From contig JAAHFP010000013.1 of NCBI GenBank assembly GCA_010672925.1, positions 186,001 through 250,000 on the forward strand: a stretch of 64,000 nt of DNA, in the 5' to 3' direction. Positions 1 through 8,165 of the stretch are shown here, one piece after another. This stretch comes from Symploca sp. SIO1C2. Its GTDB lineage: Bacteria; Cyanobacteriota; Cyanobacteriia; Cyanobacteriales; Coleofasciculaceae. Position 1 is the stretch's first letter. Every line of letters starts with the position of its first letter. A program made the translations under genes and the position numbers. Under the pieces are notes generated by a model. That model saw only the letters and a list, made by a program, of their open reading frames with translations. It was not told the DNA's origin and did no database searches.

Positions 1-2354
1 AGAATTTTGACAGTGGAAATATCTTCATTGACTACTAGTACCTTCTTCGTAGAAGTTTTTTGAGATAGTAGCAAGCAAACTTCTGTGAGCAAGGTTTCCG
101 CTTTAATGGGTTTACTCAAATAGCGGTCAACTCCCAAGTAATAACCTCGCTCCTGGTCCTCTAAAATGGAGAGGATGATGATGGGGATATCTCTAGTTTG
201 AGGGTCATTTTTCAGTACAGCAGCAGCGTCAAATCCATTCATCTGAGGCATCATGACATCCATAACCACTAAGTCTGGTTTAGTTTCCTTCGCTAGATGA
301 ATCGCTTCTAGACCATTTCTAGCTTCCCTAATCTCGTAGTGTTGGCTTTCCAACTGCTGTCTGAGCAAGGCGCGAATATGAACATCATCATCCACGACGA
401 GAATAGTTTTCTGTGATCCCTGATTTGACTCTGAAGTAGTGCTAACATGACCTCTCAGTTGCTGAAGCAAAGTATCAATATCAATGTTCTTGGTATTTCG
501 TTGTGCATCAGGAGAAATTGGCAGGGTAAAGAAGAAGGTACTGCCTGTACCCAATTCACTGGCTACTCCAATCTGACCCCCATGGTGTTCGATAATTTGC
601 TTGCAAATCGGTAAGCCTAAGCCAGTCCCCTTGGGTTTGTCGGTTAAAGTATCTCCCACTTGCTTGAATTTATCGAAGACTTTCGGTTGATCTTTTGGAG
701 CAATACCAATACCGGTATCGATAACGCTGGTGATAATTTCTTCATCGGTTCTGCTCACTTTCAGGATCACAGAACCTTCAGAGGTAAATTTCACCGCATT
801 GGAAATGAGATTAATTAGCACTTGGATCAATCGGTCCTCATCTCCCCTAACCTCTGGTAGGTCTGGCTCTAGTTCCTTGACTAAGGCTAAACTTGTTTGT
901 TGAAATAAAGCAGAAGTAGCTGCGATCGCGCGATCGATTACTTCTTCGACTTTTACTGGCTCCATCTTCCATTCAATCTTGCCTGCCTCCATTTTGGCAA
1001 TATCGAGCACATCATTAATCAGAGCTGTTAGCCTTTCTCCTTCGGAGATAATGATACCAATATTACCTCCCACCTGTTTCACGGCTCGCTTAGTTTTTTT
1101 GTCTTCAGTCTTGAGAGCAGGAAACACCAATTCTTGGAGTTTTTTGTCAATCAACTTGGCAAAGCCTAACACGGAAGTCAGAGGAGTCCTCAACTCATGG
1201 GAGACAGTGGAGAGGAAGTCGGTTTTCATCCGGTCTACTTCTTTTTCTGTAGTAATATCTCGGATTAAAATAACGGAGCCGGTAGATTCCTCCTGGGCAG
1301 GGTTAGATGATACTGATTCTTTATGGATGGCAGTTGCCACTGCTTGTCCAAAACGATGCCTAGCCAGTGCGACTTCTGCCGTCACCACCTCCGATGGTTT
1401 TTGTTGAGTTTGTTGCACTAACTCCACTAAATCGCTGCCAAAAATCTCCGAGCAGTTTTGTCCCTTTAAATCTATTACTGGTAAGTCAAACATAACTACT
1501 AGTGCAGGATTCCACTGGGTAATCCTTCCCTCCCGATCTGTCACCAGCAGTCCATCGGCCAAGTTTTTAATGATAGCAGTTAAGTAGGCATTAGACACCT
1601 GAAGCTCTGAGGTTGCCTCGTTAACTGCCTGTTCTAGCTGTCCAAAAGAATCCTGGAGTTTACTAGACATGGATGTTAGGGTTCTGGCTAAAAGACCAAT
1701 CTCATCCTTAGATTGGATATTCACTTGAGCATTAAAGTCATTCGCCGATAATTTCTGAGCGTATTCAGTGAGTTTATTCAACGGTTGAGAGATTTGATTA
1801 ACCCTAATATAGGCAATAATCACACTAATCAGAAAAATTACTAGTACGAGAGAGATCTGATTAACAATTGCTGAGTTCGTGTGCTCCATAATAAGACCTT
1901 TGTCCATACCCACATGAACATAACCAGCAACTCCTGCTAAAATCGGCGAAGAGATATCGATAAACTTTCCCATCCCTTCAATCGTGAGGTCATTCATCAG
2001 GATTTTTTCTGGTTCCGTTGCAGGTTCCTGAGCATTATTCAGGACTTCCTCCGGAATAGCTGGGACAAAAGTATGAGCGATAATTTCTCCATGCTCATCA
2101 ATAATATAGACATAAGCAACCCCTTTAATAGTAAAAAATTGGTCAATAATTGACTGTAGGGTTGAGGCATCTCTGTTAAAGAGGATTTCTACACTAGAGC
2201 TGGAAATGCTGCTGACAATCGCTTCGCCTTTACTCTTAAATTCCTCTGTCAGATTTCTGTGAAGATTCCAACCGGAGACAATCGATGTGGTAATGGCAAT
2301 TACGGCAAATAGGAAAATTTCTCCCATTAAAGTTTTCTGCAATAGCTTCGCCAT
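1..2354 (-). CDS. hybrid sensor histidine kinase/response regulator, cut by the window start
   Basis: Membrane sensor kinase, first 784 residues visible. Order seen: an N-terminal membrane segment (about 10-28), an extracytoplasmic sensor loop, a second membrane segment (about 165-185), a HAMP-like linker, a PAS-like segment (TDREGRITQWNP), HisKA with the phospho-acceptor box [11 protein letters not shown], and HATPase with N box ([12 protein letters not shown]), G1 (DTGIGIAP) and G2 (GTGLGL). A receiver follows (ILVVDDD, phospho-acceptor in [12 protein letters not shown]), then the start of a second receiver (VLVVNED) that leaves the window. It is closely similar to the kinase at 3967-6318, including near-identical HisKA and receiver stretches, so the two are paralogues. 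It probably shares a transcript with the substrate-binding gene 126 bases upstream. The start ATG at 2354 gives a sensible membrane N-terminus. The signal sensed is not evident. Confidence 0.9.
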   Translation of the reverse strand, partial: MAKLLQKTLMGEIFLFAVIAITTSIVSGWNLHRNLTEEFKSKGEAIVSSISSSSVEILFNRDASTLQSIIDQFFTIKGVAYVYIIDEHGEIIAHTFVPAIPEEVLNNAQEPATEPEKILMNDLTIEGMGKFIDISSPILAGVAGYVHVGMDKGLIMEHTNSAIVNQISLVLVIFLISVIIAYIRVNQISQPLNKLTEYAQKLSANDFNAQVNIQSKDEIGLLARTLTSMSSKLQDSFGQLEQAVNEATSELQVSNAYLTAIIKNLADGLLVTDREGRITQWNPALVVMFDLPVIDLKGQNCSEIFGSDLVELVQQTQQKPSEVVTAEVALARHRFGQAVATAIHKESVSSNPAQEESTGSVILIRDITTEKEVDRMKTDFLSTVSHELRTPLTSVLGFAKLIDKKLQELVFPALKTEDKKTKRAVKQVGGNIGIIISEGERLTALINDVLDIAKMEAGKIEWKMEPVKVEEVIDRAIAATSALFQQTSLALVKELEPDLPEVRGDEDRLIQVLINLISNAVKFTSEGSVILKVSRTDEEIITSVIDTGIGIAPKDQPKVFDKFKQVGDTLTDKPKGTGLGLPICKQIIEHHGGQIGVASELGTGSTFFFTLPISPDAQRNTKNIDIDTLLQQLRGHVSTTSESNQGSQKTILVVDDDVHIRALLRQQLESQHYEIREARNGLEAIHLAKETKPDLVVMDVMMPQMNGFDAAAVLKNDPQTRDIPIIILSILEDQERGYYLGVDRYLSKPIKAETLLTEVCLLLSQKTSTKKVLVVNEDISTVKI

Positions 2355-2480
2355 AGCTTATTTAAGTAGGTAGGTGGAAATAAACAGCAACTATGTTACA
2401 AAACGTAAATATGTCTCAAACCCTTACAAATGACCAATGACAAATGACGATCTTCACCAGTTAACTTTAATATTGCAGAT

Positions 2481-3764
2481 CTACTTACTCAACTTACTCC
2501 AATCTGTCAGAGGCACAAATTTACCATTATTAACGGTAGTGTAATAGACTTGGTTTAGTCCCTGATGTTTTTGGGAGTTGAACGATACGGGAGCATTAAT
2601 ACCCAAGTCCAGGTTCTGAATTTGCTCAACTACTGGTTTAATCTCACTTCTTTGGGGAGTATTATCCATCCTTTTGAGGATTTCTACCAAGAGTTTGGCA
2701 TTGAGAAAGCCTTCAAAGCTGACAAAGCTATAGGGGAGAGGTTGATACTTTTCCTCCATTAACTCTTGAGGTGGTAGAGGCTGATACTTCTCCATCAACT
2801 GTCGATACTCCTGAACAGCTGGTAGGGAAGTATCTTCATAACTAGGCACTACTTGGGAGTTAATTAAATTGGTAGTATAGTCCTTACCTGTCCTTTTACC
2901 AGTTTCGAGCAACAGATTCAGGAGATTTTCACTACCGACAAAAGAGACATTAGCAATGGGAACATCCCAATCAGCTTCCCTTGCATCTCGAATAAAGGCA
3001 GCACAAGCAGCATAAGCACCAATGGAGATCACCGCATCAGGATTAGCTTGTTTGAGAATATTCACTTGTTTCTTGAAGCTTTTGTCATAGGGCGTACCTC
3101 GGCGATATGTGGCCTCCTCTACTATGTTTGCATCATATTGAGCTAATGCCCGCTTCACACCATCCCAGCCACTCCTACCATAAGCATCAATCTGATAGAA
3201 TACCGCAATTTTTTTGCGCCCAATCTTCACAAAATTATCGACTAAACCAGCGGTTTCCTGACGATAGGAAGACCTGAGATTAAAAACAAATTGATCATAA
3301 GGCTCTTCCCGTTGCGGTTGAGCGCCAGTAAAGGGGAAAAACAGATACATGTCACTATCGCTGTATCTTTTGAGCAGCGGCAGCATTCTGCTAACTGTGG
3401 GAGTCCCTACATACTCAAAGAGTAAGAAAACATCGTCTTGCTCAATCAGCTCAATGGTATTATGAATAGTCGGAACCGGATTATAACTATCGTCATAAGT
3501 CTTAATCTCAATCTTTTTCCCCTTAACTCCCCCTGCCTGGTTAATTTTATCTAGATAAGCTAGAGAACCCCTGTATAGTTCAATTCCCAAACCCTTAGAT
3601 GGTCCTTTAAAAGCAGCAGACATCCCTAAAACTATCTTGTTGGTATCTTTGCTTTGTTCTGGAGCTGGGTTAGCAGTTAAACTAGGATGAAGTAGAATGG
3701 TGGTTAAAATTGTGCAGAAAAATAATAAGATAATTTTTAAGTGTTTTTGAAGAGGAATGTTCAT
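2481..3764 (-). CDS. ABC transporter substrate-binding protein, Leu/Ile/Val (amide/urea) type
   Basis: Exported type I periplasmic binding protein (427 residues, family Peripla_BP_6/LivJ-like). An N-terminal hydrophobic signal (about 9-30) is followed by IVLGMSAAFKGPSKGLG, the usual first strand and ligand loop of amino-acid or urea binding proteins. Later segments fit the two-lobed fold (KIAVFYQIDAYGRSGWDG, PDAVISIGAYAACAAF). No permease or ATPase gene is beside it. Instead it lies between two paralogous membrane histidine kinases in the same orientation. I infer that it may present a ligand to those kinases rather than serve transport. A solute-binding component of a scattered transporter is the alternative. 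Confidence 0.85.
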   Translation of the reverse strand: MNIPLQKHLKIILLFFCTILTTILLHPSLTANPAPEQSKDTNKIVLGMSAAFKGPSKGLGIELYRGSLAYLDKINQAGGVKGKKIEIKTYDDSYNPVPTIHNTIELIEQDDVFLLFEYVGTPTVSRMLPLLKRYSDSDMYLFFPFTGAQPQREEPYDQFVFNLRSSYRQETAGLVDNFVKIGRKKIAVFYQIDAYGRSGWDGVKRALAQYDANIVEEATYRRGTPYDKSFKKQVNILKQANPDAVISIGAYAACAAFIRDAREADWDVPIANVSFVGSENLLNLLLETGKRTGKDYTTNLINSQVVPSYEDTSLPAVQEYRQLMEKYQPLPPQELMEEKYQPLPYSFVSFEGFLNAKLLVEILKRMDNTPQRSEIKPVVEQIQNLDLGINAPVSFNSQKHQGLNQVYYTTVNNGKFVPLTDWSKLSK

Positions 3765-3784
3765 TTAAAAGTAATAAGTAATAA

Positions 3785-3823
3785 GTAATAATCAGTAGTA
3801 GGACTTCAGTCCAAAAAGAAGCC
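3785..3823 (-). repeat. dispersed 39-base repeat, copy 1 (reverse)
   Basis: On the minus strand this reads as the same sequence found at 34127-34165 and, more diverged, at 44618-44654. The core is an imperfect palindrome, ggactgaagtcc, followed by tactactgctta. It sits between the substrate-binding gene and the kinase gene. It is preceded by an agtaat/aagtaata tandem run (about 3768-3792). Confidence 0.7.
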
Positions 3824-3924
3824 AGAAATTAGTTATATTAAAGGATTAAACCATCTCGTAGTCATTTCGATTTTATCGAGAGTAATGAGTAAATAAGTTG
3901 ATTGTGCAGAGATTTTAATGACTT

Positions 3925-4010
3925 TAGCCCCCTCAGCTCCCCCAGCTTCCCCATCTCCCCACCTCCCTACTTCCTCACCCTCCCCACCCCCAACTCCCTA
4001 TTTCCCGCTA
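3925..4010. repeat. C-rich degenerate tandem repeat entering a kinase gene end
   Basis: Purine/pyrimidine-biased tandem units (ctcccc, agcttcccc and variants) run through 3925-4010 and cover the last codons and stop of the kinase gene at 3967. Similar G/C-rich tandem runs occur at 7966-8040, within menD near 9355-9400, and at 55625-55695. Confidence 0.6.
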
Positions 4011-6318
4011 ATAAAATAAACAGGACATTCTCCATCCCTTTCTCAAACCGCAATGTTTTGAGTACATCAGACTGCTGCCATAAATCAGTGTTGGCAATAA
4101 TCAAATCAGGGGATACTGAAGCCATCTTTTCCTGAAACTCTTGACCATTAAATGCCTCAGTTACGCTGTATCCTTTAGTGCGTAAAACTTCCGTTAACAA
4201 TCTAACAGTAGGCACATCTTCATCCACCACCAATACTTCCTTCTTAGAAGTCTCCTGGGATAAGAGCAAGTCAATATTTTGGAGTAAAACTTCTGTATTA
4301 ATCGGCTTATTCAAATAACGATCCACCCCAAGACGATATCCTCGTTCTTGGTCTTCCATAATGGAGAGAATGATAATAGGGATATCCTGGGTTTGAGGGT
4401 CATTTTTCAATACAGCAGCAGCATCAAACCCATTCATTTGGGGCATCATCACATCCATCACAATGAGGTCTGGTTTGGCTTGTTTGGCTTGTTTAATTGC
4501 TTCCAAACCATCTTTTGCCTGCCAAATTTGGTAACCATGAGCTTCTAACTCTTGGGTGAGTAAGGTGCGAATTGGAGGATCATCATCGACAACTAAAATT
4601 GTCTTCTGTCGTTGTTGACTAGACTCAAAACTGCTACCAACAGAAACTTGTAGTTGTTCGAGGAGAGCATTCAGATTAAAATTTGGGAAATCCTGGCATA
4701 ACCCACAGGCGATCGGTAATGTAAAGGAGAAGTTACTACCTTTACCGAGTTCACTTTCGACCCAAATTTGACCTCCGTGATGCTCCACAATCTGTTTACA
4801 AATCGGTAACCCTAAACCTGTTCCTGTCGGTCTATCGGTTAAAGTATCCCCTAGCTGCCGGAATTTATCAAAGACTTTCGAGCGATTTTCGGGGGCAATA
4901 CCGATGCCAGTATCGATGATACTGATCGTAATGTGATGCTCAGTTTTGCTAAGCTTACAGGTTACCGAACCCTGAGGGGTAAATTTTACTGCATTGGAAA
5001 TTAGATTGATCATTACTTGGATCAATCTATTCCGGTCTCCAATAACCTCAGGTAATCCTGGTTCTAGGTCTTGCTTAAGTCTTAAACCTTTATTCTGAAA
5101 AAGAGCAGAGGTAGCTGCTATCGCATGTTCTATTACTTCTTCGATTGGGAGTGGCTCCATCTTCCACTCAATTTTACCTGCCTCCATCTTGGCAATATCG
5201 AGAACATCATTAATCAGAGCCGTCAGCCTTTCCCCTTCGGAAACAATAATACCAATATTGCCTCCTACCTGTTCCACTGCCCTTCTGGTTTTCCTATCTT
5301 CAGTATTAACCGCAGGAAAAATCACATCATCGAGTTTTTTCTCAATCAGTTTGGCAAAGCCTAACACAGAAGTTAGAGGGGTTCTCAGTTCATGGGAAAC
5401 AGTGGAGAGAAAATCGGTTTTCATCTGATCAATTTCCAGTAGATACTGGTTTTCTGCTTTCAGACGCTCATTCAGTGCTACAATTTCTGCATTAGCTTTA
5501 GCCAATTGAGCAGTACGTTCTGCTACTCTAGCTTCTAGTTCTTCATTGAGTTTCTTTAAAGCTTTTTGAGCCTGTTTACGTTGAGCGATCGCGTGATGTA
5601 CTTGGTAAAACATTTGCTTAAAAGCCATAATCACCTCTCCTAATTCATCCCGGCGGCGGATAGAACTACAATGAAAATCAGGAATCTCTCCCTCTTTGCT
5701 CACCACTTCCCCAGCCAGAATCAAATCTCTCCGGAGTTGCAAAATTGGAGTAATTACCAGCGGCTCGATAACTAGCATTGTCACCAGGGTAACGAAGGCA
5801 GAAATAATCACTACCAAACCGACAATTCTACCAATGTAGGCTAATAGTTTTCCTCTGATAAAAGAGGTATCATGACGTAGGATTAGGGTGTAATCTCGAC
5901 CTAACTCATCTGCTAACCAGGCGACATCGTACCGGGTACCCTCATAAAAAGTGGCATCAGCTTTCTCTACCTGAGCTAAGGAAAGCTGAGGAGTCTCACC
6001 AAAGCTGCCAACTATGGCTCCCCCTGAATTATAAAGAGCCCCTCCCAATATGAGCGGATTAACTTTAAGTTTGCTAACCTGAGCCAAGAATTCTGTTTCG
6101 GAAGCCCCTGCTGGAGTGTTATGGATTGCCATGGAAACTGCGGTTGCCGAAGTCTCCTTTAACTGCCAGCACAATTCTTGCTCCCGCTTCAAAACCGAAG
6201 GAATCAAAATAATTATCTCAATTGCCACAATACTGGCAAAGATCCACAGAACTATCCGTCGCGACAATCGAGCAGTAGATATGCGAGACAAGTTTTTGAA
6301 GCTGAGAGACACGGGCAA
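3967..6318 (-). CDS. hybrid sensor histidine kinase with two receivers, the second degenerate
   Basis: Membrane two-component sensor of 783 residues. Seen in order: TM1 (about 21-40), a periplasmic loop, TM2 (about 163-185), HAMP (about 188-245), a coiled coil (about 245-298), HisKA with His309 in [11 protein letters not shown], HATPase with N box ([11 protein letters not shown]), G1 ([10 protein letters not shown]) and G2 ([11 protein letters not shown]), a good receiver (about 560-680, [12 protein letters not shown]-type Asp), and a second receiver. In that second receiver the phospho-acceptor position reads IIANTD, so Asn appears where Asp is expected. It also ends early: the last residues ([10 protein letters not shown]) are encoded by tandem-repeat DNA. 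Paralogue of the kinase at 1-2354, with a substrate-binding gene between them. Confidence 0.9.
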   Translation of the reverse strand: MPVSLSFKNLSRISTARLSRRIVLWIFASIVAIEIIILIPSVLKREQELCWQLKETSATAVSMAIHNTPAGASETEFLAQVSKLKVNPLILGGALYNSGGAIVGSFGETPQLSLAQVEKADATFYEGTRYDVAWLADELGRDYTLILRHDTSFIRGKLLAYIGRIVGLVVIISAFVTLVTMLVIEPLVITPILQLRRDLILAGEVVSKEGEIPDFHCSSIRRRDELGEVIMAFKQMFYQVHHAIAQRKQAQKALKKLNEELEARVAERTAQLAKANAEIVALNERLKAENQYLLEIDQMKTDFLSTVSHELRTPLTSVLGFAKLIEKKLDDVIFPAVNTEDRKTRRAVEQVGGNIGIIVSEGERLTALINDVLDIAKMEAGKIEWKMEPLPIEEVIEHAIAATSALFQNKGLRLKQDLEPGLPEVIGDRNRLIQVMINLISNAVKFTPQGSVTCKLSKTEHHITISIIDTGIGIAPENRSKVFDKFRQLGDTLTDRPTGTGLGLPICKQIVEHHGGQIWVESELGKGSNFSFTLPIACGLCQDFPNFNLNALLEQLQVSVGSSFESSQQRQKTILVVDDDPPIRTLLTQELEAHGYQIWQAKDGLEAIKQAKQAKPDLIVMDVMMPQMNGFDAAAVLKNDPQTQDIPIIILSIMEDQERGYRLGVDRYLNKPINTEVLLQNIDLLLSQETSKKEVLVVDEDVPTVRLLTEVLRTKGYSVTEAFNGQEFQEKMASVSPDLIIANTDLWQQSDVLKTLRFEKGMENVLFILLAGNRELGVGRVRK

Positions 6319-6773
6319 CTCCCAAGTACGGTGGCTGTTTTGTTAGAAACAATAAAATCTTCAGAAGTTCCAGAGTATACAAGGATTATGAGATTTTACT
6401 GAATCACCTCAACCAGCTGTAATCATTCTTGAGTAAGCAATACAGAGATTTTTAACATTTTGTTAACAGATGCTATATCAAGTTCGGTAGAATACTTACA
6501 CTTCAGTGGCAAAAAGGCAAAACCCACCCCTAACCCCTCCCAGGAGGGGAACCGGAGGCAGGAGGCTCCGAGGGAAGAAAAAAGGTTGCAATCAAAATAA
6601 GACTTAATACAAAATTCACCTAAGCGATAACTTGGGGAATGTATCGTAAAGTTTCAATAAAAACATAACTTAGGCGATTGGGTGAAAATGATTGTACCCC
6701 CGATGCAGTGCGTTAGCTTCGCGCTTTCATACCCTACGATAGGTACTTTCTGGGAAAACAGAGGATGAATTAA
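6319..6773. other. intergenic region, no gene seen
   Basis: About 450 bases between the kinase start and a hairpin. It holds a short gcaggaggc-type repeat near 6552-6572, A/T-rich stretches and a fragment of a common cyanobacterial repeat (gcgttagcttcgcgctttc). No convincing reading frame was seen. The kinase promoter is presumably at its left end on the minus strand. Confidence 0.5.
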
Positions 6774-6803
6774 GAATCCCCCTCGTTTCCAGCCAGGGGA
6801 TTC
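6774..6803 (+). other. hairpin resembling an IS605-family right end, possible scar
   Basis: The arms gaatcccc and ggggattc are perfectly complementary, and the hairpin is followed by tctcaacc. This resembles the hairpin and gtgtcaacc at the right end of the TnpB element at 50753-50781 and the scar at 21829-21856. No tnpB sequence remains here. It could equally act as a terminator for the SH3b gene whose stop lies 33 bases away, although no T-run follows. Confidence 0.4.
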
Positions 6804-6835
6804 TCAACCTTCTGAGACTTATGCAAGAAGTTTAA

Positions 6836-7723
6836 TTACGGACAAAGAATCAGAAAACCAGCAGGGATATGACCATTCACGGGAGCAGAAATTGGTATCC
6901 AGCCATTAGCACCCCGATTGACAATTGTAACCTGATTTCCATTATTTAAAGTACCAACAACAGTAGCACTTTCTGAAGGACTTTGTCGTATCGAAATAGT
7001 ACTTGTTGATTGAATTTGCCTACATTTACTATTAGTCGATGGTTGGGTAGTCTCCGTTGCTTTACCACAAGGTTTAAGATATTGACCAAACACATAGCCT
7101 TCGCGAGGTGCGGATATTTTTACCCAACCATTACTACCTACACTAGCAATAGTAACTTGGGTACCATTGACTAAGGAGCCAATAACCGAACCATCAGGAG
7201 TTGAGCGGACATTCAGATTCCTGCGCGGAGTGACAACTTTGCGACATTTATCACCAGCAGGCGGTGTTGTTGTTGAAGGAGTTGGTTTGGGAGAAGGAGT
7301 AGTTGATGGAGTTGGTTTGGGAGAAGGGGAAGTTGATGAGTTTTGAGCACAGGCTTTCAGATATTGACCAAACACAAAGCCTTCCTTCGGACCAGAAATT
7401 GCCACCCAAGCACGGTTGTCTTTATCTTTAATCGTGACTTGCTCTCCATTGTTGACTCTACCAACAACTGGGCCTTTCGGACTAGAGCGAATATTGAGAT
7501 AGAAATTATTGCTACCAGTATCAACCCGGCGACATTTGCTTGATGTCTGAGTTGATTGATGTCCATCCTTATTTTGAGCTAAGGTTGATTCTGGAGCAGG
7601 CTTCTGGGTATTTTGAGAAGTTGTAGTATTGGTAGCAGTAGAGGTTAGAGACAATGTTGTTGCTGCTAATGCCAGGGAGACACTCAGAGCTACAGGTGTT
7701 TGCCAACGAAAAATATTTCTCAT
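6836..7723 (-). CDS. exported protein with three SH3b domains
   Basis: 295 residues. An N-terminal signal (about 8-30) leads into three bacterial SH3 repeats (about 63-123, 160-218 and 234-294). Each begins CR(R/K)(V/I/Q) and contains the N(V/I)R(S/Q)(T/S)P..VVG pattern followed by a GWV/AWV-I-S-P strand. Domains 1 and 2 are joined by a Ser/Pro/Thr-rich linker with a duplicated SPKPTPSTT unit. SH3b domains usually bind peptidoglycan peptides or mediate protein contacts. No enzyme domain is attached, so a periplasmic or envelope binding role is inferred. A 12-base inverted repeat brackets the gene (6820-6831 and 7786-7797). Confidence 0.85.
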   Translation of the reverse strand: MRNIFRWQTPVALSVSLALAATTLSLTSTATNTTTSQNTQKPAPESTLAQNKDGHQSTQTSSKCRRVDTGSNNFYLNIRSSPKGPVVGRVNNGEQVTIKDKDNRAWVAISGPKEGFVFGQYLKACAQNSSTSPSPKPTPSTTPSPKPTPSTTTPPAGDKCRKVVTPRRNLNVRSTPDGSVIGSLVNGTQVTIASVGSNGWVKISAPREGYVFGQYLKPCGKATETTQPSTNSKCRQIQSTSTISIRQSPSESATVVGTLNNGNQVTIVNRGANGWIPISAPVNGHIPAGFLILCP

Positions 7724-7802
7724 ACAAAAATTTCCTAATCACACCACAGGGGGATAATAGCATTTTGCTCAAGGCTAATTAATCGACTTCTTGCATATTC
7801 TT

Positions 7803-8165
7803 CTACCTTCTGCCCTCTAATCTGACAATAGACACGGAGACGCGGGGACAAGGAGACGAGTCGAGAGGGACTTTCATGCATGGTGGTGAAATTTTTTCAT
7901 CAAGACTGCCTTCTGCCCTCTGCCTCCTGCCTCCTGCCTCCGGGTGAGCGAAAAAAAGGGTGGGGAGCTGAGGAAGCTGAGGAAGCTGAGGGAGCTGAGG
8001 AAGCTGAGGAAGCTGAGGAAGCTGGGGGAGCTGGGGGAGAAGAGAGAACTTATAATTTTTGGACACAAAGCTCAAGAAATCCCACCCAAAATTTCGTTCA
8101 CCCCCTGCCTCCTGCCTTCTGCCTTCTGCCTCCTGCCTCCTGCCTTCTGCCTTTTGCTATAAAAT
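7803..8165. repeat. intergenic tandem-repeat block
   Basis: Three repeat types lie back to back downstream of menD: ctgcctcctgc heptamers (about 7910-7942), a ggaagctga nine-base tandem array (about 7966-8040), and a second heptamer array of cctgcctt/cctgcctc units (about 8102-8157). The 9-mer array leaves several frames open by chance, giving Leu-Pro-Gln or Glu-Ala-Glu-type readings that I do not regard as genes. Confidence 0.85.

Noticed and set aside
979-1407. Plus-strand frame of 142 codons and its twin at 5189-5428
   Set aside because: Both are antisense to the HisKA regions of the two paralogous kinases; the similarity between them only mirrors the kinase similarity.
7903-8157. Possible CRISPR array
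   Set aside because: The repeats are head-to-tail 7- or 9-mers with no spacers. No cas gene was seen anywhere in the window.
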